DNA of 64,000 nucleotides from Bufo bufo (taxonomy: Eukaryota > Chordata > Amphibia > Anura > Bufonidae), in contig NC_053393.1 in assembly GCF_905171765.1 (NCBI RefSeq), positions 191,359,921-191,423,920 on the forward strand. The letters run 5' to 3'. Position 1 is the first letter of the stretch. Each line of letters begins with the position of its first letter. The notes beneath the pieces are model-generated. The model did not search any database. It was not told the origin of the DNA and worked only from the letters and a program-made list of their open reading frames with translations. Positions 1-10,679 of this stretch are shown here, one piece after another. Made by a program: the position numbers and the translations under genes.

Positions 1-2384
1 ACCAGCATGCGCTTGTACTCGCGCATCTTACGATCACACTCCAGTGACAGAATTAAGGATGGTACATTGTCCTTGTAACGGGGATCCAGCAGCGTGGCCA
101 CCCAGTAATTAGCACAATTTAGAATGTGGGCAACTCGGCGGGCGTTGCGGAGACACAGCATGTAATCGCTCATGTGTGCCAGGCTGCCCAGAGGCAAAGA
201 AAAGCTGTCCTCTGTGGGAGGTGTATTGTCTGTGTCATCTGTATCTCCCCAGCCATGCACCAGTGAAGGCCATGAGCTGGTCTCGGTGTCACCCTGCTGT
301 GAACAAGGTTCCTCCTCCTCCGCATCCTCTACCTCGTCATCCTCCAGAACTGTGCCCTGGCTGGACAATTGTGTACCTGGCGTTTGTGGGTGCAGGAACC
401 CACCGTCAGTGCCACTTGAATGACTGGCCGGAAACCCTACAAAATTATCCCTCTTCCTCCTCCTCCTCCTGTGCCACATCCTCTTCCATCATCGCCAGCA
501 GCTTTTTTTCAAGGAGGCATAGAAGTGGGATAGTAACGCTGAGAACGGCGTTATCGGCACTGTCCATGTTGGATGGTCCCAGAGTTGCTGCGAGATTTCG
601 CCCATTATCGCACACCACCAGGCCGGGCTTGAGGCTCACTGGCACCAACCACTCATCGGTCTGTTGTTCAAGGCCCGTCCACAGCTCCTGCACGGTGTGG
701 AGTTTGTCCCCCAAACAGATACGTTTTACAGCTGCCTGCTGTCGTTTATCCCTGGCTGTGCTGAAGTTGGTGGTGAAGGTGTTACGCTGACCGGATGAGG
801 AGGCGATAGAGGATAAGATAGCACAGTAGGAGGAGGAAGCAACAGGAGGCAAAGAGAAGCGCCCTGCAATCCTCGGTGGTGAAAGGACATGCACCAAACT
901 GCTATCCGCCTCAGGCTCAGCCGCCACTGCATTTACCCAGTGTGCTGTTATGGAAATATAACGTCCCTGACCGTGCTTACTGGTCCACGTATCCGTAGTT
1001 AGGTGGACCTTGCCACAGATGGTGTTGCGCAGGGAAGGGATAGCACGCCTAGAAAAGTAGTGGCGGCTGGGCACAACGTACTGTGGGACAGCCACCACCA
1101 TAAGGATTTTAAAACTCTCCGTCTCCACCAGACGGAATTACAGCATTTTAAATGACATTATTTTTGAAATGCTCGCACTCAGGGCCAGGGATCATGGGTG
1201 GGTAGGGGGGTACTTACTCTTCCGCTCTAGTGTTTGGGAGATGGAGAGCTGAACGCTTCTGTGGGACATTGTGGAGGTGCTCGGTGACCCAGGTGGTGGT
1301 GTTTCTGACAGATCCTGTTTGCGGGGTGGCAGGTGCCACTGTCACTCCAGAGGTGGATGAAGAGGCAAAGACTGCAGCAGAAGAGGAAGCAGGAGGAGCC
1401 AGAGACATTTCTTAGTTTTTGAGGTGTCTACTCCACTGCAGCTGGTACTTTGCACTTAGATGCCTGGTCATGCAGGTTGTGCTCAGGTTGAGAACATTTA
1501 TGCCTGGCTTCAGGCTCTCATCTTTTGCAAACCACTCGTGTCTTGTCGTCAGCACATTGTCTGAAGAACTGCCACGCCAGGGAACTCCTTGGAGCTGGCT
1601 TCGGTCCCTTCTGCAGTGAGCAGTAGCAGGCGTACTGTCTAGGGGACGGCTGCTCCGCTTTTGCACCCTGCTCTGCTGCTGGCTCTGTGCGACCACCGCC
1701 TCTTCCTCCAAACTACATAGGTCACTCGCATGACCTTGATTCCATTTGGGGTCGAGGACCTCCAGATCATCTTCCACCCAGTCTTCACCCCTGCCCTCCT
1801 TGTCGGTCTGCACACTTTCCAAAGCCCCAGCAGTTGGCAGCTGTGTTTCGTCATCATCCGAGACGTGCTGCGATGGTCCTCCCATGTACTCATCTTGAAT
1901 CATAAGTGGTTGGGCATCGTGCACTCAATCTCTTCCACTTCTGGGGCAGGGATAGGTGGATGGCCCTGGGAAACCCTGCTAACAGAGTCATCAAAAAGCA
2001 GAAGAGACTGCTGCATGACTTGGAGTTCAGACTGCTTGGCTGATTTGCAAGGGGATCAGATGAAAGACTGATGGACATCGGCTGCAGGTTCCAACTCTGA
2101 TCTTCAGGAGACTGGGTACGAGACAATGTTAAGGAACTGGAGGCACTGTCAACAACCCAATCTACTATTGCCTGCACTTGTTCTGGCCTCACCATTCGTA
2201 GAGCCGCATTAGGCCCGACTAAATACCGCTGCAGGTTCTGTCACCTTCTCGCACCTGAGGAAGGTGTTTCACTTGTGCGTGTAGCTGGCACAGATCGACC
2301 ACGTCCTCCCCCTGCAACAGGAGCTCCACCAACACCAGCAGCATCACGACCAGGGCCACGTCCCTTATTTGACGCTCTTCTCAT
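1..2384 (-). pseudogene. hAT-A transposase pseudogene (ZBED-like), runs off the left edge
   Basis: This is a decayed hAT-superfamily transposase read on the minus strand. The start ATG is at 2384 and begins MRRASNKGRGPGR, matching the start of hAT-C at 39360. Open pieces lie at 1890-2195, 1412-1924 and 445-1128. The 445-1128 piece carries the RNase H-like core (VHLTTDTWTSKHGQGRYIS, then LKPGLVVCDNGRNL). The BED zinc finger near 1515-1530 has lost its C-x2-C pair through a short deletion. A TAA at 1412-1414 replaces the CAA seen in hAT-C. Compared with hAT-B, about 400 bp of the core is missing near 540-560. The C-terminal part continues beyond base 1. It is very close in sequence to 12979 bases further on (hAT-B). 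It cannot encode an active enzyme. Confidence 0.85.
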
Positions 2385-2399
2385 ATTTCTCAAATTTAG

Positions 2400-3290
2400 G
2401 ATCTTGCCCTAAATGTGTGTTTTATTAATAGCAGAATAGAACCACAGTATCTAAAGGGTGCATCTCACAAAGACATATGCAGCAAAGGCTGCAAAATTAA
2501 GTTTTTTGCCCAAAATGGGTGTTTTTCTAATAGCATGATAGAACCACAGTATATAAAGGGTGGATCTCACACGTACAGATGTAGACTAGGCCGCAATTTA
2601 AGATTTTCGCCCAAAATGGGTATTTTTCTAATAGCAGAATAGAACCACAGTATCTAAAGGGTGTATATCACAATGACATATGCAGCAAAGGCTGCAAAAT
2701 TTAGTTTTTTGACCAAAATGGGTGTTTTTTTAATAACAGAATATGACAGCACTCTATAACTCTTGAATTTTACACATGCAGATGCAGTAAAGGCTTTAAA
2801 ATTGTGTATTTTGCCCAAAAAGGATGTTTTTTAAAACCCCAAAAATTATAGCTGTATTTCTAGCTTAAATTCCACACTGATTAATGCGGCAGAGGCCCAA
2901 AATTAAGGTTTTTGCCAAAAAAAATTGTTTTTTCAAATCTAGAAAATTATTGAAGTATTTCCAACTTGTTTTTAACAATCACATATGCAGCAAGGGCTCA
3001 AATATTAAGTATTTTGCCCAAAAAGGGTGTTTTTTTACTAACAGAATATGACAGCTGTATATAATGCTTGAATTTCACACGTGTAGATGCAGCAAGAGCT
3101 GTAAAATTGTGTATTTTGCCCAAAAAGGGTGCTTTTAAAACCCAGAAAATTATAGCTGTATTTCTAGCTTAAATTGCACACTGACTAATGCTGCAAAGGC
3201 ACCAGATGTAGGATATTGCCAAAAAGGGGTGTTTTTTTAAAACCAGATTATTATTGCAGTATTTCAAGCTTGGATTTGACTGTCAGAAAT
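2400..3290 (-). repeat. 101-bp tandem array in the hAT-A 5' leader
   Basis: The array consists of degenerate tandem units of about 101 bp. The recurring GCCCAAAATGGGTG block starts near 2508, 2609, 2710 and 2813 and continues to about 3230. The array lies just upstream of the hAT-A start codon (minus sense). It matches the array at 15340-16025 upstream of hAT-B, so it belongs to the element. No 5' terminal inverted repeat was found beyond it; another repeat begins at about 3300, so hAT-A is truncated here. Confidence 0.75.
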
Positions 3291-3299
3291 GTTTTTTTT

Positions 3300-3690
3300 T
3301 TTTTCAATTTAGTAAAACAAAAAAATAGGACAAGTTTGGTATCGCTATATTCATAATGAGCCACAGAATAAGGACGTTATGTCATTTTTACCGCACAGTG
3401 AACACCGTGATGTCTAAACCCCGGAAAAGTATGTTTTTTCTTTTTATTTAATCCCACAAATATTTCTTTCCCTATTTTCCAATAACAGACATGGTAAATT
3501 GAATGGTGCTCTTAAATAGTACAACTTATCCCCAAAATAAGCCCTCATATGGTTATATGAATGGAAAATTTAAAAAGGTATGGCTATTAAAACGTTGAGA
3601 GGAAAAACGAAAATGCAAAATCAAAAATGGACCCGGTACTATATGCTCTGAAAACAGACTGAGAATAAATCTAAAAATGTATACATTTAA
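3300..3690. repeat. Dispersed repeat of unknown family
   Basis: The text contains a 'ggtatcgctatattcataatg' type start, then 'ttaccgcacagtgaacacc', then a 'gccctcatatggttatatg' block. I recognise this as a type of dispersed repeat often seen in frog genomes, but I cannot assign a family. It has no coding potential. A related-looking sequence ends the window at 63471-64000. Confidence 0.4.
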
Positions 3691-5135
3691 ATTTTAAATG
3701 GCTCTGTTCTGCCAAATGGAAAAATACTAAAAGAACAGAAATAATTTTGAACACTGTTGACATAAATCCCTTTAAAAAGAATGATTCCTATATTCCATGT
3801 GTAAAATTGAAAACTCCACAAATATATACTATGAACTGGATGGTATTTAACTTTAAAAATGTATTAGGGTTAAAACCACATGAACCGAACGTGGTGGATG
3901 GATCTTATTGCCATAAGGGAGAGGAGCCTTAAAACTAATACTTGCCATATCATAGGTTAGCCAAATAGGGGCTGTTGCTGGTATGGGGTTTAGCTAGTTA
4001 TGTATGTGGCACAATATGCAAAATATTCCCGAAAATCCCCCTTTTGTATGAGAATTACATAAAGGTCCACAGGGAGCTAGTAGCTGATCGCTATATACAT
4101 TTTACCTAATAATAAACTTATACTTACCTTTAACCCTTGCACCCTAAAACTACATATGAAGAATACATCGTGGCACAGAAGGTGGCCAGGAGTTGGATCT
4201 AACAAACTGATAAAAGAGGAGAGAAAAACAGTCATGGCGCATTCCCGGAATGACAGAAAAAATAAAAATCACCTCCCCCCAACCTCCTAGTTGCAAAACC
4301 ACTTCTCCAACCCCAACCTCTCTTCTGCCCTACAAGTGGAAGACCCTTCCTCTATCATCTGCTTTTCCTCCTTTTCCACTTCATCTAATACTGATAAGAA
4401 TATGTAATCAGGAATATCCAGTACCTCCTCTCTCTGCATCTTGCTGACTTTTCTCTAACATGGAGACCACAAAGGATGATTTGGAAAAAGTACAGCCAGC
4501 AAAAGATGAGGATGGTCATAATTTCCATAGTCTACTACATACTACTTGCATAGTCAACTACATGGAAAAGAGGTAACTAGTACCAACAACTTGCCAGATG
4601 CACGTTCAGCTTCTGATCCGTTGGATGAGTGCATGCATACTGTGGTCTTTTTGTAAGCATCCGTGCCAGAGGAACCCACCGAATGCTGGCTGTGTGCATT
4701 TGTTGTAACTTAGGATAACTGTGAAGAGCGAGTCAACTATTCCAGTACAGCTGGATTGTTTGCCAAAACATGATCACTAGATGACAGTGGCAGGTCTCTT
4801 TCTTCTGCTGCTACTCGTGCTGGCCACAGCATCATTTTTGCCTCTGACTGTTCCTTTGGAGGGACTGTGAACTATCCATTATTGCACCTTACGGTGCTGG
4901 CATCACAAACAACCGGGGACTCGGCCTCCAAGGCACCCTAAACACCCATTCCACCAAGGGCACCTCAACTACCATCTGGCTGGTGATCCTTGCACAACAG
5001 AGAGTGCCCCAAAGGATTTAGTGCTGTCCTTCCACTTCACTGCACGCCGGCACAGGGAGCTGCAGAACTGTGAGTACAATCACTACTACCCCCATAAGTC
5101 TACCATAGCTCGCATATTACCCCTGCGGCCCGGTC
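3691..5135. other. Spacer without a recognisable gene
   Basis: No supported gene is visible. On the minus strand 4550-4870 reads as serine-rich, low-complexity protein with several stops, like the linkers of the hAT transposases elsewhere in the window. It may be a remnant of a hAT whose leader is at 5136-6010. That is a weak inference. Confidence 0.3.
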
Positions 5136-5445
5136 GCTGCAAACCTTAGCTTCACACTGATACTATGTAAAGCAACAGTTAACAGAAAGCATTCGCTATA
5201 ATCAGTTTAGTTCCCCTGCACACATGTACAGGATGAAAGATTAAACCATGGCATTATACTGACGCTATGTAACACAACAGCTAACAGAAAACATTCACTA
5301 TAATCAATTTAGCTACACTGCATACATGTACAGGGTGAAGTATTTAATCACTGTGTCATACTGACGCTATGTAACGCAACAGTTAACAGAAGGCATTCGT
5401 TATAATCAATTTCACTTCACTGCACACATGTACAGGGCAAAAAAT
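5136..5445 (-). repeat. Tandem repeat, three units of about 103 bp
   Basis: Three units share 'gacgctatgtaac', 'cattcgctataatcaattt' and 'cacatgtacagg'. The repeated CTATGTAA block falls near 5163, 5265 and 5365. Size and position resemble the leader arrays of the hAT elements in this window, with the promoter-like region at 5446-6010 on the outer side. The family is not identified. Confidence 0.6.
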
Positions 5446-6010
5446 TACACCATCCTTGACTATGGAAGCAATGTAACTGTATCACAAAAAAATGTATTAA
5501 CTCACAAGTGGGTGCACTCAAATGTGATTCACATAGAGATTTTACTCAACCTGCAGTCTAACTGCTGCCTCCCTATGTTCTTCCTACTGACTAAAAAAAA
5601 CTCTCCCTGCCCTCTGCTTGCACTCTCCCTCCATCCAATATTCCTTTTTAGAACAGTTTTCAGCAACACTGTCCCTAGTGCATGAGCGCTTGCCACAACT
5701 CTCCCTATGCTCAGTTCACAGTGAAATGGCAGTGACCGCACAGGATCAGGGTTTTATAGGGCTGTGAGTGACATCACAGGGGATGGCTATCTGTGGACTG
5801 GTTGGTTGCCTGGTATTATGGGTGATCCTGAGTTCCTGGGCTTCTTACTTTCGCTTTGTAACACGAGCAGCAGCGAATTTCGGAAAATCTGATGAAGCAC
5901 AATGAAATTCAGCTTCTTTGCGAATCGACATTTTCCTAAACTTCAGACCGAATTACTCTTCAAATGCTTTGCTTCGCTCAACATTACTTATGATACACTT
6001 GGCCTACAAA
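5446..6010 (-). promoter_or_regulatory. Possible 5' end and promoter of a degraded hAT element
   Basis: On the minus strand a TATA-like CCTATAAAAC lies at 5751-5760, and further upstream the sequence is rich in GAAGCGAAGC-like repeats typical of element ends (5960-5990). The downstream tandem array at 5136-5445 fits the leader layout of the other hATs here. No terminal repeat or target duplication was confirmed. Confidence 0.3.
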
Positions 6011-6179
6011 CGATGACACCTAAAGGGTTAAATCGAGAGTATGCGGGGACCAGTTTTTTGTAACGCCTCACAATCAATACAAATGTATTATTGTTTCATA
6101 TATTTATCCCCGTTGCCTGATTTATGTAATTTATATTCTGCAATGTGTCTCCGCAGTGTAATTGAGAATTTACTTACCG

Positions 6180-6540
6180 CGATCATCGAGGAAGTGGGAG
6201 GATTGTAGCTATTAATTGTATCTCCACATAAGACTAGTCATGGTGTTTGTAAACCATCCCAGTTATCTTTCCAACATGATGTCATAATCACATGACCTGA
6301 ATGGTTCCGTCATATGACCGAGGGCGGGCCATTTAAATACCCATGTTCACTTTTATGTATCTTGCTGCTCACATATATTGTGTTTGACAAAGGCACTTGC
6401 ATGTGCCGAAACACGCGTCCACTTTCTTCATGAGTGGCGAATAAAGAATATACTATTGCATCGCAAGGAGTGCCAGTCCCGTTCCTTATTGAAGTACCTG
6501 GGGAGACGCCCGCTGACCGTGCACCCTTTTTCTCCACGCA
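6180..6540 (+). mobile_element. Penelope-like element fragment with hammerhead-like motif
   Basis: This non-coding fragment contains a hammerhead-like motif (6383-6420), then 'gaataaagaatatactattg' and 'catcgcaaggagtgccag'. Hammerhead ribozymes are an established feature of Penelope-like retroelement terminal repeats. The assignment rests on that motif and on its likeness to 40985-41105. No reverse transcriptase is present. Confidence 0.45.
6383..6420 (+). ncRNA. Degenerate hammerhead-ribozyme-like motif
   Basis: The order is TTTGACAAA, then stem II GGCAC (6392-6396) paired with GTGCC (6403-6407) over a 6-base loop, then GAAAC, then GCGTC. The catalytic core consensus is CUGANGA...GAAA...UH. 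Here the first C is T and the core G of the GA pair is A, so self-cleavage is unlikely in this copy. The short stem III region is typical of the Penelope type. Confidence 0.4.
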
Positions 6541-6561
6541 GTGCCGCCCGATCATTTACAA

Positions 6562-7068
6562 CAAGAGTAATAGTTTTGTCATAAGACTATGAAACCAATA
6601 GATGGCGCTGTTCTATTGGTTTCATTGTCTTATGACAAGACTATTACTCTTGTCATAAGACTATGAAACCAATAGATGACGCTCTTTATTTTGTTGGGGC
6701 GCTAGTAAGTGGTCAACAGAGTCCACACACCGTGCAGCACTCAGCCTATAATAGCCTAAGCTAACACTGAGATGTATATCGGATTGCTGCTATCATTCAC
6801 ACATCTTCTAGCTCTTTATCTGCGGTAATATAAGCTTGCTAGGGTGTATCTGAGGACTATTTCTCTGCTTGTAATGACCCATGAACAGCACCATCTATTT
6901 GTTTCATAGTCTTATGACAAGACTATGAATCCAATAGATGGTGCTGTTCATGAGTAGTGTACATCGCAAATATTCTATTTGCAAATTTGTATTGCATATT
7001 TTCCATGCAAAAGGCTACACTAATAATCTTGTCATAAGACTATGAAAACAATAGATGGTGCTGTTCCT
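6562..7068. repeat. Cluster of inverted and direct copies of a ~36-bp unit (hairpins)
   Basis: A unit containing GTCATAAGACTATGAAACC and AATAGATGGYGCTGTTC recurs in both orientations. Hairpin 1 pairs 6563-6601 with 6613-6651 (about 39-base arms, 11-base loop). A further direct copy follows at 6652-6680. Hairpin 2 pairs 6880-6913 with 6919-6952 (34-base arms, 5-base loop, one mismatch or so). A single copy is at 7027-7068. No protein is encoded. Confidence 0.75.
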
Positions 7069-7072
7069 GACT

Positions 7073-7900
7073 CATGTCTGGCCTTCGTCAGGCACTATGA
7101 AAGTTACAATAGAGCATTTTCAGTACAAACTTAGTTTCAGTTTAATTACATCATTGATTCTTAGTACAAATTCATGATATACATATATAACAAACAATTG
7201 CCGTCCTCTGATTATGCAGTCGATTTCATATCAATTACAATGGTATAAATATCTGGTTATTTGTTAAGGAATGGAGAATATTCCACTGTTTATAAATCTT
7301 TCTTATACCTGGTCCATTATCAAGATCTTGCATTCACTGACATTACATTTTAATATCTTTAATATTAGTGTTCTTAGATATATTATGTGCCATTCGATCA
7401 TGTGCTAGTCTTATTACAGATGTGCCTAAAGGTAAGATGCTCAATGTTATCACAGATCACAGATATGCATGAAAGTCGCAATTTTAGAGTGACCATTACA
7501 TTGGTAATCTTCATCCACAGTACTCTCATTGTCATCAGGATTAATATGGCTAATGGCTACTTACCTGTGCCGCTGGAGGTAAAAAGAGATGCTGGTGCAA
7601 TGATGGGAGCCTATGGCTGCCGGGATGTGCATTTGTGCATAAGCGCCAGGCCGGTCTTTGCTCTTTTAAAGGAGCCATAAGACCGGCATGCAGTAGCATG
7701 GTGGGCGGGATGTGCAGTCCTGTTTGCGCCCGGAAAACCGGAAGTAAAGTGGAACGCACCGTTAGTATCTCGGTGCGTTCCACCGGCCGGAAGTGACGTG
7801 AATAAGGATAGGTGGAGCGCACTGCTAGTATCGCGGTGCGTTCCACCGGCCGGAAATGACGTGAGTGAGGATAGGTGGAGCGCACCGCTAGTGTCAAGGG
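7073..7900 (-). mobile_element. Penelope-like terminal/leader sequence, minus strand (tentative)
   Basis: Read on the minus strand, this holds GC-rich tandem repeats (7748-7892), then 'ggctcctttaaaagagc', then a splice-donor-like CAGGTAAGT near 7560. It ends in GCCTGACGAAGGCC (7081-7094), which contains the intact 5' half of a hammerhead core (CTGACGA). The second half (GAAA) is absent, so the fragment is cut there. Assignment to Penelope-like elements is inference. Confidence 0.35.
7748..7892. repeat. GC-rich 64-bp tandem repeat
   Basis: Two and a fraction units share 'gtggagcgcac', 'gctagtatcgcggtgcg', 'ttccaccggccggaa' and 'atgacgtgag'. The stretch is much richer in CpG than its surroundings. 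Each unit also has an internal inverted repeat (GGTGGAGCGCAC against GTGCGTTCCACC). Confidence 0.7.
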
Positions 7901-8345
7901 TGTATGATGCCCTCCTTTATGAGTAATAAAGGGTGTATTGGAGTGTCGGTTCCTTGTAATTTTTGGAAACCTTTTCGCTTAGGCTTCCAAAGCATAGGCT
8001 TTATGAGTGTAGTGTGCAATTTATATGCAAGTAAATATATAGGAAAGAATGTTTACTAACAATTTTTCCTCTAAAATTGATTTTATCTTCGGTTTTGTGT
8101 GTATTATTGTCAGTCTGTAATAGTGGCAAACTACTCGGACAACATCGTTCCCAGCAGTGACCTGGGAGTCCAAGATGCATCCAGACATCCTCCCCATGCT
8201 GTTCCTGAACCATTTCAGTAGTGTTTCCATCAATTTATGACCTTTTCCTATGATCCAGACACCCTCCCCTCTTCAGAGCAGGGGGTGCCTGGTTTATTCC
8301 ATTGTGCTCGGATGCAAGTACCGACATGCACGCTGAACCCACCAT
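7893..8345 (+). mobile_element. Relic of the 3' end of a hAT-D-family element
   Basis: The stretch is collinear with 37690-38230, the 3' untranslated end of hAT-D. Both share 'gtgtatgatgccc', 'ggagtgtcggttccttg', 'ccagcagtgacctgggagtcc' and 'ggggtgcctgg'. The terminal inverted repeat itself is lost; the likeness ends at about 8325. Confidence 0.65.
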
Positions 8346-8993
8346 ATACTTCTCCTGGAGCCAAATGGCTACTGGTAGGTTCTATATAAGCAGACTCAGT
8401 TTTATACTGACTTTAAAACCAGCCTCCAGGACAGATTGACTGGTCAGGTGTGCATGACTCCAAGGAGATCGCCACGCCTCCAATATAGACTACAAAGAAA
8501 AAATTTGGGGGATTGGGTCAGCACAACCTGTATGTAGGTGCACATCACTATGGCGAAATACATATACTAAACGAAAAATACAAATGTGATAGCACTCTAC
8601 ATCTAGCATTCCTCCATGCTGGATGAGGCATTAGTGTACATTTTGGCCAAAGCATAATAAGCCACTCACCACGTCAAGGTCGCCTCAAATGAGTGGTCCC
8701 TAACACTAGTTCCTACCTGTTCATGGGCCATGACAGCCACACAAAGTCCAGGGAATGCAGGTCAGCATACACGCCAAGCACACTCTGCTTTTAACCCCGT
8801 CCGGTGCCATTACAGCATTCATCGGATCCAGGGATGCAAGTACCGACATGCTACAAAGAAAAAATGTGGGGGATTGGGTCAGCACAACCAGTATGTAGGT
8901 GCACATCACTATGGCGAAATACATATACAAACGAAAAATACAAATGTGATAGCACTCTACATCTAGCATTCCTCCATGCTGGATGAGGCAGAA
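8311..8993. repeat. Imperfect direct repeats (8311-8630 and 8832-8993)
   Basis: About 145 bases at 8486-8630 are repeated at 8847-8990 with few changes, including 'gggggattgggtcagcacaa' and 'gcattcctccatgctggatg'. A short block GATGCAAGTACCGACATG at 8311 recurs at 8832. A TATATAAG sits near 8380. The parent family is not recognised. The second copy is cut by the hAT-B insertion. Confidence 0.6.
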
Positions 8994-8999
8994 TATAAT
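8992..8999. repeat. Left target-site duplication of hAT-B
   Basis: AATATAAT lies directly outside the left terminal repeat and is repeated exactly at 16523-16530. Eight bases is the standard hAT duplication length. Confidence 0.85.
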
Positions 9000-9489
9000 T
9001 AGAGTTGAGCGGACACCTGGATGTTCGGGATGGGTTCGGCCGAACTTCACAAAAAAGTTTGAGTTCAGGACCGGAACTTGACCCGAACTTGACCCCAAAC
9101 CTGAACCCCATTGAAGTCAATGGAGACCCAAACTTTTGAGAACTAAAATGGCTGTAAAAATGTCATAGAAAGGGCTAGAGGGCTGCAAATGGCATAAAAA
9201 TGTGGTTAAGAGGATGGCAAGTGCTCTGCAAACAAAAGTGGATAGAGAAATGACTTTAAATAACATAAAATACGTAAAAATAAAAAATAATAATCTTGAT
9301 CTATAAGGACGAGGTCCATATGGAGTAGGAGGTTGAGGAGGCGGTGGATGTGGCGGTGGAGGAGGAGGAGGAAGCCTACACTGCTTTTTGGTTTTAAATT
9401 TATTAAAAAAAAATTAAATTAGGGTACACCCCAAAACATTGGGAAATATAACCTGTGATAACCCCCTCAAGTCGTGCTAAACACACGTT

Positions 9490-9625
9490 CAGACAATACA
9501 ATGGCTGCAGGGCAGGCTAGCACCTCCAAGGCATAAAGGGCAAGCTCAGGCCATGTGCCCAATTTGGAGATCCAGAAGTTGAAGGGGGCAGACCCATCAT
9601 TCAGTACGTGTAGGCTCCACCATGT
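9490..9625 (-). pseudogene. Transposase C-terminal fragment in the second unit of hAT-B
   Basis: The sequence matches 12220-12370 of the same element, the part coding for the hAT C-terminal dimerisation block (ALYALEVLACPAAS in the intact copy). It joins 18S-derived sequence directly at about 9626. It shows that the second unit once carried a transposase whose body is now missing. Confidence 0.75.
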
Positions 9626-9955
9626 CGCACGTCCCCGTGATGTCCACGATCCAATTGGATATCTTCTCTATCAACTTTCGATTCTTTTATGCGCCTACCA
9701 TGGTGATCACGGGTGGCGGGGAATCAAGGTTCCAGGCCGGAGAGGGAGCCTGAGAAGGGATACCACATCCAAGGGAGGTCAATGGATGAAATTAAATGTA
9801 ATCGAGCGGAAATGTGGGACAAAGTATTGAATCATAAGCTTCCAAGTTAAGGAGGGGGCGCGCAGCAATTACTCACTCCCGACTCGGGGAGGTAGTGACG
9901 ATAAATAACAATACAGAACTCTTAAGATGCCCTGTTATTTGAATGATTAATTAAA
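9626..9955 (+). pseudogene. 18S rRNA-derived cassette 1 (partial, diverged)
   Basis: The plus strand follows the 5' domain of eukaryotic small-subunit rRNA in order: 'ctatcaactttcgat', 'gcctaccatggtgatcacgg', 'ccggagagggagcctgagaa', 'taccacatccaaggga', and after an unrelated insert of about 75 bp (9778-9855) 'ctcccgactcggggaggtag' and 'aataacaatacag'. It is the longest 3' extension of the three cassettes. The mutations and the insert rule out a working rRNA. It is joined to transposase sequence on its left and to array-type sequence on its right. Confidence 0.85.
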
Positions 9956-10015
9956 AATTACAGGGAATGTCACTGCAGTATTTTGGATTAGGAAACGTTA
10001 GACTGGAGAGGCCCT

Positions 10016-10330
10016 GCTGCCGCTTTGTTGACTCTAGATAACTTCTGCCTGATTGCACCTCCCTGTGACGTCCACCATCCATTTGGATATCTTCTCTATC
10101 AACTTTCGATGTTCTGTTCTGAGCCTACCATGCTGATCACGGTTATCGGCAAATCAGGGTTCCACGCCGGAGAGGGAGCATGAGAAAGAGAGACCACATC
10201 CAAGGTAGGTTAATTGTTTCAAATTAAATATGATAGAGCGTAAATGTGGGACAAACTATTGAAGTGCAAATGTGGGACAACTTGTTAAAGTTTAAGCATT
10301 CAATGAAAGGAAGTGGCGCGCATCAATTAA
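10016..10330 (+). pseudogene. 18S rRNA-derived cassette 2 (partial, diverged)
   Basis: It starts further 5' in the rRNA than the other two: 'gttgactctagataacttc' then 'tctatcaactttcgatg', 'gccggagagggag' and 'accacatccaagg', followed by the same unrelated insert ('gagcgtaaatgtgggac') and 'gcgcgcatcaatta'. It is flanked by leader-array units ('tcacctatgcagagcgg'). The insert shared with cassette 1 shows that they were amplified from one captured copy. Confidence 0.85.
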
Positions 10331-10465
10331 AAAAGAATTTCTGAAACTTAATTCCCTGTCACCTATGCAGAGCGGTGGTTTCCAACCCTCAAAATTTGTA
10401 AAATGTCAGCTGACAAAATAACCAACGATTTTTATAAATTTATGTTCCTGTCACCTATGCAGAGG

Positions 10466-10665
10466 TGCCCCCGTGACGTCCACCATCTTTTTGGATATCT
10501 TCTCTATCAACTTTCGATGTTCTTTTCTGAGCCTACCATGGTGATCATGGTTATTGGCGAATCAGGGAGCTTGAGAAAGAGAGACCACATCCAAGGGAGA
10601 TAAATGGTTGATTAAATTCTGATCGAGCGGAAATATGGGAAAAGTTATTAAAGCAGAAGGATCGA
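10466..10665 (+). pseudogene. 18S rRNA-derived cassette 3 (partial, diverged)
   Basis: It contains 'cccccgtgacgtccacc', 'tctatcaactttcgatg', 'gcctaccatggtgatcatgg', a shortened 'cgaatcagggagcttgagaa' with an internal deletion, and 'accacatccaagggag', then the shared insert. The left junction reads TATGCAGAGGTGCCCCCG, array unit straight into rRNA sequence. Spacing to cassettes 1 and 2 is about 406-436 bp. Confidence 0.85.
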
Positions 10666-10679
10666 AGGAAAGGGCCAAT

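Noticed and set aside
9626..10665. Functional 18S rRNA gene
   Set aside because: Only part of the 5' domain is present, with many changes, an internal ~75-bp foreign insert and three partial copies inside a transposon.
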